Origin: Deinandra increscens subsp. villosa
Lineage: Eukaryota > Streptophyta > Magnoliopsida > Asterales > Asteraceae
Assembly (NCBI GenBank): GCA_039602395.1
Contig: JBCNJP010000010.1
Coordinates: 91,234,000 to 91,297,999, forward strand
Reading direction: 5' to 3'
DNA length: 64,000 bases
Shown here: piece after piece, positions 10,060 through 22,675 of the stretch
How the letters are laid out: the number at the start of each line of letters is the position of its first letter
How positions within the stretch are numbered: position 1 is the first letter of the stretch
Notes under the pieces: model-generated
Database searches by the model: none
What the model was told of the DNA's origin: nothing
What the model saw: only the letters and a program-made list of their open reading frames with translations
Translations under genes and position numbers: made by a program

Positions 10060-10445
10060 AGGACCCTAAATTATCAAGTTAATAATTTTTGAACATTAAA
10101 CGATAATTGTTGTGATTTAGGATCTTAGTGACCCTAAATAATCAAGTTGGTAATGGTTGAACATTGTTGTGTTGAAGAGATTGATTGTTGTGATTTGGGA
10201 TCTTAGTGATCATAAATAATGAAGTTGATAATTGTTGAACAATATTGTGTTGGAAATGATAAATTGACTGTGATTTAGGATCACAGTGACCTAAAATAAT
10301 CAAGTTGATAAATCGATGAACCTTGTCGTGATTTAGGATCATAGTGACTCTAAATAATCAAGTTGTTAATTGATAAACATGGTTGGGTTGAAAATGATAT
10401 AGATGCCTTGTGATGTGGGATTACAGTAACCCTAAACAAGAAAGT
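10060..10445. repeat. Degenerate tandem repeat, about 80-bp unit
   Basis: About five copies of a unit containing TGATTTAGGATCTTAGTGAC and CTAAATAATCAAGTTG start near 10110, 10191, 10270, 10329 and 10410. Spacing is about 80 bp except one 59-bp unit. No coding potential is evident. Confidence 0.75.
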
Positions 10446-11093
10446 TGTTGTTGAAGTTGACTGTAGGTAAAAACTCAGGGGGAGACCAAAGATAAGTTGG
10501 GAAAACCAAGATTTTGGCAAAGTTCAGGTCTAGAACAAAATCCAGAAAGTTCCTATCACCTGGGCACAGTCACTATACGCCAACACATTGGCGACACATG
10601 ATGAAATGAGTTTGTACCCTCACGACTCATGAGGAATCTCTGTCTGATAAGGTTTATTTGTTGTTTGTAATTGTTAAAGATCATATGTAGATACCTTATT
10701 AACTATTACATACACTAACGTGTTACTGGTGTTTGTGATAGGTGATTTGGGGAAGCATTCCGGGACGCGATTAATATGGAACCGCAAGAACCGAACACTC
10801 ATAGCAGATTATTTTGAAAGTTGCTCGTTTAACTTAATGACGGGGGTAATTAATCTATAATTAAAAAAGGTCTTGTTAACCCTCTTGTTATGTTTTGGAG
10901 TTAAATTCCATCAATTTCTTGGTTGTTGAAAAGTTTTGTCAAGTTGATAAAAATAGGTAACCGTTCGTAAGGATCATGAACTTAAGAATAGGTCATGCCG
11001 ATGTTTTTAATTAATATCATCGTTTAAGTATAAGTAGAGTTTATAAACCATGATGGCATTCTATAAGTAAAAAAAAATAAAAAAAGAATGGGC
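10446..11093. other. Unassigned AT-rich sequence
   Basis: I see no ORF, repeat or element end that I recognise. The stretch lies between the tandem repeat and an antisense-gene fragment. Confidence 0.4.
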
Positions 11094-11493
11094 CTACCTT
11101 CCGGAAACGTTGAAATAAGAGAACAAGGATATCAGGTTTTACAGACCATAGAAAAATTGCGCCAAACCATCGGCAAAGTTTGTGCAAAGGATAGGCTTGT
11201 AGCCTCAAGGAACTCCTTCACTAGACCCGTGAATGGGAAAGAAAGACCCAGAGAGAATGGAGTAAAGGGGAAGTAGACCCAAGTGGGGGAAGAGAAATCG
11301 GACCTCTACCGGGCGTCAAATGGGTGAAATACAGCGGAACCAGGGAAGAGGCCAGAAGCCTTGACAACGACAACATCAGAATTAGAGAACAAACAGGTTT
11401 CTTGTTTGGGTTTGGGATGAATTTTTGGTCTTTGAAATCTCTGACTCCGGCCGGGGTGACAGCAGACTGAGGACGGATGAAGCGTTTGACCAT
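11094..11493 (-). pseudogene. Antisense gene copy C, exon 1 fragment
   Basis: It starts MVKRFIRPQS at 11493. The N-terminal match is followed by a frameshift near 11395 into SGLFPGSAVFHPFDAR, then an LSFPF-type region and a degenerate TMVWR-like motif. The rest of the gene is not contiguous. It belongs to a Tat element older than Tat-1. Confidence 0.65.
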
Positions 11494-13258
11494 GATTACA
11501 GAAATGAAAAGAACGACGGAGAAGAATGAGTACCTGGTATGAAGGAGAAGGTAGAGCGTTCAAGTTTGTTTGTAAATGGTGAAAAGAAACTGACCTGAAT
11601 GAAGGGGGTTAAAAGGAGACGAAAACGCAGAGTGATGGGACGTGGGTTGTTGATCGTGGAGTAATGGGATCGATATAGCGGACCATATAACATTTGTAGG
11701 GACGACTCAGCTACTTTTTGAAATTTTACAACTGTAATCCTGATGCACGCAAGTATATATAAATAAATATGCAAATATGAACTTTAAATTTATAGACCTA
11801 AATCATCCTGTAACTATGCATGCATATATAGGAAAGCGGACCTATCGTATGGTAGTATAAAGAAAAACTCAGGGTCGACCTAAGGAAACAATGGTGTAAT
11901 CAAACTAAACCTAATTATCATCATTAGGATTCCGTCACAATTCCTAATAACTGTTAGAAAGCAAATAAGAAAACAAATTGAAGGTAGGAATAACGAAATA
12001 GATATAAAATCAGAATAAAGAACATATATCATCTAAGACTGATCACTATTCATGCATTACCTAGAAATGACATTGACATTTATTAAGTAACTGTCTAATA
12101 GATTTATTCGCTAAACTCATAAATCAACAATTAAAACCGCAGCCATAATGAAGTATCCACGAATTAATGACCTAGCTATAGGACACTAAACACGTGATCT
12201 TAGACCTAGGATCATAGACCAATCCTATTCTGATTAACCATGATAGACTAATAACTTATAACCCAATTACATGCCATAACATATGCAATACATTTAGTCA
12301 TTTCACTATTTCTTTTACCCAAGACATGGAAGCTAAGATTCACGACCAAATACATATACATACTTCAATCAAGACAGATTATTGAACATGCATAATCATC
12401 ATTTCCTATCTAGGCTCGCTAGAGTTCCTAAACACATATTGATATTGCTAGATTACCAACTAAGAAATAGAATAAATTCAATGAGCAGAATACGTCTATC
12501 CTAAAGGATCAAACACATCATTCAACAACACATCTTTAACATGCAAAAGGAATCATAATCATTATACTAAAATCATTATGTAAAACATTGTCAACGTCAA
12601 ATCATTGGTAAAACAATAAATAGATCACATTATCTTAGATGACATCAAGAGAGTTAGCCTCTCATAGCTAAACTAAGGAAAACAACAATTAAAATGTAAG
12701 AAAACATGATTGTAAGCGCAAACCAAAGTTGATCAATAGCCGAATCTTCGAATAACTCGATATCATGAACAATCGAACACTTATTGGCCTTGAAATCTTC
12801 GACTTCTAGCTTTTGGAACCGAACTCTACTGGTCTTTATCGTGTAACCTCTTGAAATGACCAAATAGTTAGGTATTTATAGTGAAAGATTAGGGTTTCGG
12901 AAATCGGTCGTAATGACTCGTAACACGGTCACGGGTCGTAAGCGTTGCCATGAATTAACGAATTAGGGTTTCTCCGGTTATCCTTGAAACGGGCCGTGAT
13001 AGCCATCATGGGTCGTGACGTGGATAAAAAGTTAGATCTTCGATTCATGTTCATTTCAGGCCCAACACCTCGTAAAATCCTCAAATATCACTTTGCCCCC
13101 CTCTAATTACCTGTTTATGACATTTCACAGCAAACAAAGGTAAAATAGACCAAAATAATGCATAAACTACCAACATTCGTGGGTGTTTGACTAATAAAAT
13201 GATGTGTAATTTAAAGCAGATCAAATCCTTATCTACAATCGTAAAATTTGAGGGAAAT
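11494..13258. other. Non-coding repeat-derived sequence
   Basis: No ORF above 95 codons fits a known family. The stretch around 12900-13020 has CACGGGTCGTAA and CGGGCCGTGAT words. These resemble the cluster at 41736-41943, so both may come from one non-coding retroelement family. A polypurine-like tract, TTTGAGGGAAAT, precedes the LTR at 13259. Confidence 0.35.
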
Positions 13259-13988
13259 TGTTAGGGCTCAAATCCGCGCTCTGCATCCAGGGTATTGTTT
13301 GACGTTTCATATGCTATTTGCATACTAGGATGCTGTGCATCCAAGGAAGTCTTAGTTATTTACTTAACCTAGCATGTTGGAACTGCCAACATGCATGGGC
13401 GTTATTACTAATCGTTTGCCTTCATTTTATTTGATGTTAAGTCAGGTAAAGCATGGGAAACAACTAGAAAGACTGAGTCATAATGTGGGGACACGTAGAA
13501 AAGTAAAAGACGACTAAAGAATTGGACTTCAACGACCAATTACCGTTGAGGAGAAGATCCCAGGAATCCGGATAGTTAGTTAGGGTTTCTCATGTATAAA
13601 TTAGTGGCTTAGGTTATTTTTGCGGACACTTTCTTCTCACTCACACTTGTACTGTCACACGAAAACACTTAGCCATTTGCCACTACCATCTGTACTTAAC
13701 AATTTCAGTGATATAAAATCAGTGACGTGTGATCGTCACTCGAGATTTTTATGTCGGAGATCCTTAGAGACATCTAAGGATTAAGGGCTTTTTCCTCGTA
13801 TAAATCCTGGTGTTATTGCTTGCATCCTGAGAATTATGTAGTTGTGATTGATTCTAACTTACTTTTACATCAAATCTTATTTAGCTACAAACTGTTTTCC
13901 CAACTTACTTATTTTTTTCATCCTAGACACCAAGCCTCACAAATGAATTTGATCACTAAATTATAGGTTGTAATTTTTGGTCAAAACA
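13259..13988 (+). mobile_element. Tat 3' LTR (about 730 bp)
   Basis: It starts TGTTAGGGCTCAAATCC after a purine tract and ends TTTTTGGTCAAAACA, close to the terminal motif of the other Tat LTRs. It includes TGTATAAATTAG as a likely TATA box near 13593. It is diverged from the LTRs of Tat-1 and Tat-4, hence another subfamily or an older copy. Confidence 0.7.
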
Positions 13989-14365
13989 CTAAGTTAAAAT
14001 GCGTACTGGTACTGGTATAATAAACCTGAGCTAAAACCTGTTTTCTTGATCTTGACAGGGGGCAAACGAGTTCACTCATATGGAGGATGCAAGAGAAGGG
14101 ATCAACATCTAGGAACACCTTGCAAAAAAAAAAGATAAGTACCTAATCTTGGTTTAATACTTGTAATTCGTGTCTATTCTAATATGAAATGCAGGCAATG
14201 TAATAAAGTATTCAAACAAAAGAAAAGTCATAAATAAGCACTGGGACCAGGGAAAATACCCCTGACCATCCCATGAAGTCATGACGAGTTGAGAATCCAA
14301 GAAAATTGTCAAGTAAAATAGAAAGTGTATTATTTAGGATGAGCACTCAAAGTGGAGAAATACTC
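13989..14365. other. Unassigned spacer
   Basis: AT-rich, with no ORF or repeat recognised. It precedes the end of the next antisense-gene copy and may be the Tat spacer downstream of its stop codon. Confidence 0.3.
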
Positions 14366-16119
14366 ATGGCACTTCACTTGATTCAGCCTTATCCACTACC
14401 ACCACCTTCTTTGTGACCTCATCCACGATCTTCCCTTTGCCGCTCTCTTTGCCGGAATCCTGGTCTGGACGATTGCAGATCACCAATTCCTTGCCCTTTT
14501 GAGGGAAAGTTGTGCGTGTTCCACCACCAGAAAGCCAGTCAAGGCTTTTTCTCCATTTGGTAGTGTCCTAGGATGGCACGATGAACCCAAGTTCTTTGGC
14601 TCCGTTTGCCATTAGTACCCTAGCCTGTAGCACGAAGATGGTATCGCTAGTTTTGACCGAAGCAATGGTTTCTTCGAGCTCGAACTGATGTGCATCCTCC
14701 ATGGAGATCCTTCTCTCTTCGGCATTTTCAGTCTTATTGCTCCAACCGTCCACCAACTTTATCGCATTGGCCAGCTCCCTTTCTAGCTTTGCAACTTCAG
14801 CATCCTTGGCACTAGTCACCCTCTCGAGATTCTTCTCTACATCTTGGGCTTTCTGCTCAGCTGTAGCAAGGGCCTCGAGAATCCGCTCTAGATCCTATAA
14901 AAGTAAAACATTACAACAGTGTAGAGTGAGAAAGTATGAGGTATACCTGTTGATGAGCTTTCTTGGCTTGAATAACGAGCTCACTCACTGCGGGTCTCTC
15001 AAAAGCTTCAAGGGTGGTACAAGTTCCATGCAATTTCCTCTTCCTAGAACTCGAGGGATGCTAGGAAGTCACAGGCATCCTTGGTTTGGGAGGGGGAAAA
15101 ACAAGGGCCGCCTCCATCTGATCATCCATGAGTGTCTTGATGTCTTCCAGGGCAAACTTTGATCTTGGACCTGAGTACATCTTGGTAAGAGCAAACTAAT
15201 AACCTGAAAATTTTTGTTGAATGCAAAAAAATAAAAAAACCCGTTGACATATTAGAATGTGAGTTTAAAGTTTCAGCATGAATGTGGGACTCAGTTCTGG
15301 AATGGTCAGCCCTGAAAGTTCTATCTTTAGCTGGCAATTCTAGGAATTTATCTATGTTCTCTGGAGTCTCGTTGAGAGCAAGAGCTGTTTCAGAAAATTT
15401 GAAGGCTGCATAAGAAAATAACACTGTAAGTAAATAAAATATCTTATATTGGAAGATAACGATGTAGGATCGTTGTTAGTGCATAGTTGGTGTGTCATAT
15501 GATGTATCTAGTTATAGTCTGATTAGTTGCTATAGTGAAAGTGTTGAGTACATGTAATTTGTATGGAAGAATGAGATCCACCGAATGAGTGGCGAATGAC
15601 CACCGAATGAAGTCATTAGGTCGGAGCTCTGCTATAAATAGAAAGCTCATTCTCCACATTTGAGACTTGACAGTTGAGTTTCATTCGGTGAGTCTACTGT
15701 TTGTGTACCCTCATTTGGTGATCAATAAACTCAGCTTATATTTGTTGTTTTGTCTACCGTTTGCTTGAAACCCATGCAACCGGGATGTCAACTCCATCCG
15801 AGATGGAAGATCGATCTATAGAGAAAAACATTCCTTTCCATTCATCGTCATGTTGGGTGGTTTTCAGATGCAGATGAGGCTAGTTGGGCTTGATTTTGAA
15901 CAAGAATCGACTAGAGCCGTAACTTCTAAGATCAAAAAAATGGGCGATCTTCGCGATGCTTATGATTTGCTCATGGAGTTCATTTAAGTGAAAGTGCATT
16001 GCAATACCCAACACACCATTGGCATGATTTAGGCGTAGCAGTGGGTGGCATCGAAGAAGTCACTGACCAGTGAGGGAAAAAGGTAAGACAGTCCTAGGCG
16101 GAATGGAGTGTAGGGAAAG
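14366..16119 (-). pseudogene. Antisense gene copy C2, diverged, exon 1 (partial) to exon 4
   Basis: Homologous order is seen on the minus strand: the end of exon 1 (about 16119-15771; YGSSRFLFKIKP, then a QHDDEW counterpart of HNDHDW); exon 2 (about 15403-15270; FKFSETALALNETPEN); exon 3 (about 15175-14948; MYSGPRSKFALED onward); exon 4 (about 14895-14366), an Ala/Glu/Lys coiled coil ending in a Lys/Glu-rich tail. Internal stops occur in exons 1, 3 and 4 (for example after GFIVPS near 14568). It is the most diverged copy, so the gene is old in this lineage. The 5' part of exon 1 is cut by the copia LTR at 16120. Confidence 0.7.
15474..15768 (+). mobile_element. Probable solo LTR inside intron 1 of copy C2
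   Basis: The stretch from TGTTAGTGCATAGTT has a TATA box (CTATAAATAG, about 15631), repeated CACCGAATGA words and a poly(A) signal AATAAA (about 15724), as in a short copia LTR. The right border is not a clear CA and no target duplication is certain. Confidence 0.4.
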
Positions 16120-16235
16120 TGTTGGGCTATATTTTAGAGGCATGAACATTAGATCATTGGGCTTGTGTTTTGGGCTAGGTGATTACGATTTGGGCCATGT
16201 GGGCCGGTTTTATTGTGTTTATGATTTAGGCTAGG
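16120..16235 (+). mobile_element. Copia element 5' LTR, left part
   Basis: It begins TGTTGGGCTATATTT within the antisense gene copy C2 and is cut at 16240 by LARD-1. It continues at 25687 after the target duplication. Confidence 0.65.
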
Positions 16236-16240
16236 GTTTG
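16236..16240 (+). repeat. Target site duplication GTTTG (left) of LARD-1
   Basis: GTTTG directly precedes TGTAACAACTGC. The identical GTTTG follows the right LTR at 25682-25686. Confidence 0.95.
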
Positions 16241-19200
16241 TGTAACAACTGCAACTTCCCAAGTTAACTCCGTTAACTTTTCCCGTTAGCTCCGTTAGTT
16301 CCGGTAGCAAACCCGAGACCCGTGAATCGAATAATTGCACATGTGTTAATGTTTATTTGCTAATTAATTTTTAATAACTTGTTTCGTGAATTTATTTCGT
16401 GACCTTATGTGTCATTTGTAAAAATTTGCATTTTTTTTTTTTGCGAAACCGGGCTTCGTGCGTGAATTCGAATTTTTATGTATAAATGATACTTATACTT
16501 GTCCCGACTAAACATTTCATGTTAAATAAGTTTAAAAACATTTAGAAACATTTCTAGTAATTTTATTTACAAGTTTTGGTGTTAAAAACCCCCTTTTTCT
16601 AGAGTTTTGGACATTTTTACTTAAAATGGAACTTGAGGGACTAAAGATGTAAATTTTTATAACACAAAAATCTGCCCTAGATCTCTTCCCCCTCTCATTT
16701 CACGCATACATCCTCCTCCTCCCTCCATTCTTACGGCTCTCCACACATATACACACACACTTGCAATTTTTCGTGAAATCAAGCATCAAGAAGCAAGGAT
16801 TTGGAGTTTTAAGCTTCTACAAGCTTCAAGGAGTCTAGAAGAAGCTCCCTTCTCATCTCATCCTTCTCAAATCCGAAAATCATACCTCAACTTGTAAGCC
16901 CTAGAAATCTTTAACTCGAAATTGTAGGTTGCATGTGTGTTCTTAAGTGTTTATATGCTAAATGGAGTGTTATGATGCTCATGAACCATGATTTAGGTTA
17001 AGCTATGTTAGCTCATGATTTGGGACAGATTTTTGAATGATTTTAGAGCTGGAAATTTGAACTCAAATCTGTCATGTATGTTCTTGTATGAATATTGGGT
17101 GTTTGGACATGAAAATTGGGCATGTGTGCTTGTATGCTAGTTGTTATGTTGGGTTTTTGCTATGAACTTGATATGAACATGTTGAGAACTGAAAATCCAT
17201 GTTAAAGTGTTTATAATTATGTTAGTAGGTGTTGGATGACCAAATTGTTGCTCAAAATTAGAAAACCGAAATTTTTGCAAACTATAAAATAGGGACAGAT
17301 TCGTCCAGATTTTTAGGCTGACTTGCAGAGGTCATAACTCACTCAATTTTTATCGAAATCAGTTGATTCTTTTTCCGTAGTAAAGTTTCATGTCTTAGCT
17401 TTACAACGGCTATTCGCACACTTTCTAAAACCCCCGTTTGGTTAGTCAAAACACAGCTGCAAGTCGGGTACTCAAAGCTGTCATTTTCTGTGAGAAGTGG
17501 ACTTTGCAAATTGGTTGGGCATGTAAACCTTGTTTTAATGGTGCGTTTGCAACTTGAAATTGATGTTTATATATTAAAACTAAGATCTGGAGGTTTTGGT
17601 AAACAAACTCCAAGCTTTGATCAAATTATGGATTAATCAAATTCAATTTGCCTACTTTGACCTTCTACAACAAAACAGATTTTTGGTCAACTTTCGATAG
17701 CCATAACTTGCTCATTTTTGATCGAACATGATTGATTCTTGTTGGGTGATAAACTAGGATGTCTTAGCTTTAAAACGGCTATTTATACGCCTTCTAAAAC
17801 CTTCGTTTGGTCACCCAAACTGCTGCTGCAAAACAGGTACTCAAAGCTGTTTGAAATTTTAAAAAGTAGACTTTTCTAACGGGTCGGACATGTAAACCTT
17901 ATTATGTTGGGGTGTTTGCTATTTGAAATTGATGTACACATATTAAATATAGGATCTGGAGCATTTGAGGTTTAAAACCCAAAAATTTAGTGAGTTATGC
18001 CAATTTCAAATTTTCATGAACTAGTTAACTATGTGCCAAATGGGTCAACTTGCAATGTGCATAACTTCTTCGTTATTCGATGTTTTTGATTGATTCTTTT
18101 TGCAACAAGTCATGTTTAACATGTAGTTTAAGCCTGCAAAATTTAAGATCCTAACTCCTAAGTATGTAGATTTTGACTATGCCACTAGTTTGAGTGTTGA
18201 AGTTGACTTTCTGAGTCAACTTTGACCAAAATGGCAATTCTTTGAATTTCTCTCAATCTGAAACTTTTGTATGCATTGTATGACTTGTGTGACTACATGA
18301 AACATGTTTAGGTGCTAAGATTGCTATTTTCGTCCTCGCGACACCTCCTAACCCGTTTAGGCCATATTTACCCAAACAGGTTATGTGTGACCGACTTGTT
18401 GAATCTTTTGCTGTGTACCAGTGCCCCCCTAAGGTGAGTTCATTACTATATGTTGTTATGTCCTTTCAGGGATGATAACGTGCAGCGGTAAGGTATTTCT
18501 TACTAAGTAAACTTTTCCGACCAAATATCATATGTATCATTGAATTGATTGATAAACTAAAAAGTCCTTACATTCGGGCCGTTAATATAGAATAGCTAGG
18601 TGATGTTGAGTAGTACTACTGGGGATTGACACCCCCGCCCAGCGGTGCACGGGATGCACCAACCCGACTGGCGGTCGGACTGGGACCAATGTTACCCTAC
18701 CCTCCGTGGTCTTTCAGGACACGGGAAGGCAAAATCCGTAGGTAATACCTATACATTGTCAGCTTCGGTTGCGAACAATTCAAATGTGCATAACTTAGGC
18801 TAGCTACCTACGATATGGAAAACTTACTAGTCTTATGATATTGATTGTGTTTTACCTTTCTTTGATCATAAAATTTTGGTCTACTTGTGACGGGTAGACC
18901 GCTTAGTGAACTCACCAGCCTTGGCTGACACTTGATTGTTGAATGCTTTTCAGGTTAGCTTGGAGGATCATGGATGGCACGGGCAGCGGCAGTACTTGTC
19001 CTTTGTAAAACCCTTTTTGAAATTGTATTTCAGATACTTTAGTAATCACTTTTACTAAACTACAACCTTGTAAACTTTTATTGCTTCCGCTGATTTTTGT
19101 GAAATGTAAACTCTGATTTATTTAATGTAATACATGACTGTTTACCCCTTTAACTATGGCTTGGTTGTAACTAAAGACTTGGATCCTGGTCTGGATCATA

Positions 19201-19247
19201 CCCCCAACGCGGTTATACTCCGTTAGTGGAAATGTGGGGGTGTGACA
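16241..19247 (+). repeat. LARD-1 5' LTR (3007 bp)
   Basis: It runs TGTAACAACTGC to GGGGGTGTGACA. It contains degenerate internal repeats of about 360 bp (units near 17290 and 17690, partial near 18040; shared GTCTTAGCTTT and CAAAACGGCTATT-type words) and a hairpin-rich block at 18580-18680. Confidence 0.95.
18580..18680 (+). other. Hairpin-rich conserved LTR block
   Basis: It holds a 12-nt palindrome AGTAGTACTACT (18609-18620), a hairpin GGTGCA/TGCACC with 5-nt loop (18644-18660) and a second stem CCGAC/GTCGG (18664-18678). The LARD-2 LTR has the same block at 60383-60483. There the first loop has changed but the stem has not, and the second stem keeps pairing through a G-U. Confidence 0.7.
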
Positions 19248-19250
19248 GAT

Positions 19251-19263
19251 TGGTATCAGAGCC
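19251..19263 (+). promoter_or_regulatory. LARD-1 primer binding site (initiator tRNA-Met)
   Basis: TGGTATCAGAGCC, three bases after the LTR end, is the standard plant initiator-tRNA-Met PBS. Confidence 0.95.
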
Positions 19264-22200
19264 ATTGGTTACAGCGAACCAGAAAATTTTTAGAAAAGTA
19301 AAAATTTCTGAACTGTAACTGTTTTGAAAACTTTGATTACAACAATTCCCGAAAGTACTGCTCCGCGTGCCAAAGGTGATCCTCAACTACAAACCATATC
19401 TTGTGTCAGCATAGAAACCTGATTTTTAGTAGAAAATTTTCTTTCCCGAGACTTAGAAATAATTTGTTTCATTTTGAACTAAACAACTTGCCTCATTTTT
19501 GTACTAAACAACCTGCCCCCATTTGTTCTAAACAACCTACTCCCATTTGCTCTTAGAACGCTTTGCCTACTTGTTGAATGTATTCATATAACTTGTGCTT
19601 ATGCGCAATATCACTTGGTATTTAGTGACCTTTTAGTAGCGGGTATGCTGACCCTTGGTAGGTTTACTTTTAGGCATAAATCATGATAATCTAGACTCTA
19701 AGACAATGATCCAACATATCCTCAGCTGGAACGATCATACTCTGATATAGCACCAATAGGAGTTGATGTAGATCCTATTCGAGTAAGCCACCCAATTTCA
19801 CAAACCGAGGGCAACCTTATCGAAATACATTAGTAAGAATGCTGTTTAGCCTTGTTTAGGGCAACCTAGTATAGAACCAGATGATCCCTCATGGGATGCT
19901 TGTAACTGTGATTGTTACCCTAGAATACCGACACCCCTTTTTCCTTGGTCGGTTTAGACCTTGCATATTAATCGCATGGCTGTTGTGTGATAACTTCGTG
20001 TGAATGTGATATTCTCCCTCTTTGTATATATATACCTGTATATGTGTGAATACTCTAACTTAAGTTGGGACATTGTAGCGTGCCCTATCCAAACTCCTGC
20101 AAAACCATTTGCTTATCCAATCGTACCAATGGTAGATTTCAGAATTGAGTGAGCTGTTTATCCTCGCAACCTGTCTCCCTGGAAAATCCTTGTCGGATTA
20201 CTTTTGATTTAACGACCACATTCTTAGTGCTTACCCTTTGAAACCATGTACTACCCCATCGAACCTGGTAGCTAAAGTAATAGGAACCAGCGTGACCATA
20301 CAAGGTAAATTACCGTTACGGGTGCACACGTAAATGTAATTTGCAGTGTATGGAAGCCCTGGGGAATTCTACTCGGCAACCTTTCATTCCAAAATTCTAT
20401 TATATCAACTTCCAAGCTTATGGTCCTCAACCATATTCGTTACGTTATCATACCTGTTCTTATCCTTCCTAGATATGGCTTCCACCCTATCTGAGCTCCT
20501 CTATAAATGCTGGTGCAAGGGCAACCGTAGTAAGACACTTTACCACTCACCTTATCCGACGACGAGATCTCCCCTCGCTGCGAGCGATCCTAACTCACAA
20601 CTGAGCCTGACCCGTCAGTAGCCCTAACCCTACCCCCATGACGTTAAATGCCATAACCATTCTCCAAGCTCCCCACGGTTGCGCAACAACTTCATAAATG
20701 CAAACCCGATGAAACCCGACGATTATGCTTCGAACATTGGAACCAACATTTCAGCAGGAAAATCTTGTGGAGTTTTCCTCTCTTGACTAGCAACCCCTGA
20801 TACGTCTGAACGAGTCAAATTTGCTGATTGTGGCCTCGTCGCGATCTTACGCACTCTATACCCTACTACAAATATGATTTCACTTGACGGAGCAGCATTG
20901 GTCGAGAACCTTCTGAACCCGTACAATCCACTTCAATTTCAACACTCATTTTATTTGTGAACTTGATTTTCAGCGAATCTTCTTCTCTCTTACCTGGTGT
21001 GGCTTGGATGATCTTCAAGCCAGGAGTCATCGCGGCTAGCTAACCTCATCGATGACACTTCCATGCCCCTTATTGTCTTCAAGGGCCCCCGTACGACAAA
21101 CTTTGACACCCGACACTCGGCAACAGTGTGCTAGGAAAGTCTGTAATTCCCTACTTGATATCATTTATGCTTCTACAAAGAACTTTTCGAACGTCACCCT
21201 TATTTTGGATCTTTACCGGAGGGTAATATGCGTAACGATATCTCCCATGTTGGCGAACCTCATTTTAAACCTAAGCGTGAAAGACTACCTCCTCTTTTGA
21301 ATCCCCTTCAGAAACTCAAAATGTATTCGCGTTGCGTCCGCTAAACTCTTAATAATCCGCACCATAGACGAAGACCCCACCTACCGAAAACCTTTTTGTG
21401 GTAAAATTCAAGATTTTCACATGATTGCATGGTTTCAAATCCTTCTCTCCCATTCAAACTCAAAGCACCAGGAATCAACATAAAGAAAAACCTTATTTTC
21501 AAGTATATTATCTAACAAGATTTGTCAGATAGCCAGGAATGGCAAGGAAACTGGTGCACCCTCAACGTGCTGGTAGTGTGGTGGGTTAGCTGCGGTACAC
21601 CCTATACATAAGCACTGTCGGCATGTCGAAGGTGGGATCAGTGCTGAACCACAGATTTACCTTGAAATCATCAGACAAAAACCATTTAGCAATAAAGAAA
21701 GATTTATGTTACTTCCATTGAATTTTCGCATGACCCTCATACGTATTTTCCGCTAAAAGGGATGTGTACAGTTTAATCAAATGAAACTTATTGTTTTTCC
21801 GACTCTCTAAATTAATAAGAACTATCCTGATATAAATTTTGTCAAATATAGGTTATGACCTAGATGAACAACAACGTTTTAACAACTCAAGTTTTATATT
21901 ATAAAAGACAAATCACATGTTCTTGGAGCAACCCCGTGACTTTTTCCAGGGCCCTATTAACGTTTCCTCGTCCGAGATTCATACTCGTCGTGAAATATTT
22001 CAATTGGACCTCTAGCTACCGCATTTCTGACATACCACGATTTGTTAACCTCGCGTACGCCTAAATTGCCACCGACTTGGTGAAGTAGAGCATTTCTTTA
22101 TCAGATTACCGCGCTTACCCGCTATGCTATTGATACTACGATACCTTGCAGCGTCATCTGCCTATGCCTTTTTCTGCGAACTGTAAGAACCACCCGATCT

Positions 22201-22663
22201 TAGCCAAATTCAAGGATGCGTAACCACCCCCGAGATACGTAACATTCGAACCTTTTTGCAACACTTCTTGCCTCTACCGTATCATTTGACACAATACTTT
22301 CTGTTATCTTATTGGACACTATAGCTGAAGACTACTCGGACATATGATCACTTCGTCATATCAAATACTTCGATTTCGGATATGTTGTCATCGTGACACT
22401 CGTTAAACCTAACCATGCGATGCGATTCAACTCACTCACGGAAACGTTCATTTTAGGAAATCACTCTCTGTACGCTCATGCGAAATGTTCATTCGATGCT
22501 TTCTAAATCATGTACCGTCCATCACTCCCCTCAGATTCTCTCGTAACGATTCGTGAAACAATTAGCACTACGACAAATTTTATTGTTTCCATTCTCCTTC
22601 ATCCCATTCAATTGGCCCGAACACTTTGGACCTTATGCTAATTTTCGGGACGAAAATTCTCTA
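19264..22663 (+). other. LARD-1 non-coding internal domain
   Basis: No supported coding region is present; short ORFs such as 20346-20621 do not match a family I know. It aligns patchily with the LARD-2 interior, for example ATCTAGACTCTAAGACAATG near 19690 against 62191. The 73-nt block at 20283-20355 is identical. Confidence 0.8.
20283..20355 (+). other. 73-nt block identical in LARD-1 and LARD-2
   Basis: From GGAACCAGCGTGACC to CAGTGTATGGAA there is no difference from 62855-62927, although flanking sequence is visibly diverged. Its centre, TTACGGGTGCACACGTAA (20316-20333), is a palindrome with one mismatched pair around GTGCAC. Confidence 0.85.
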
Positions 22664-22675
22664 ACATGGGGAGGC
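22664..22675 (+). promoter_or_regulatory. LARD-1 polypurine tract
   Basis: ACATGGGGAGGC lies immediately before the 3' LTR. It is the plus-strand primer site by position. Confidence 0.8.

Noticed and set aside
14701..15162. 153-codon plus-strand ORF
   Set aside because: It is antisense to the coiled-coil exons of copy C2 and has no domain of its own.
20346..20621. 91-codon ORF in the LARD-1 interior
   Set aside because: It starts inside the conserved 73-nt block, matches no family known to me and is not open in LARD-2.
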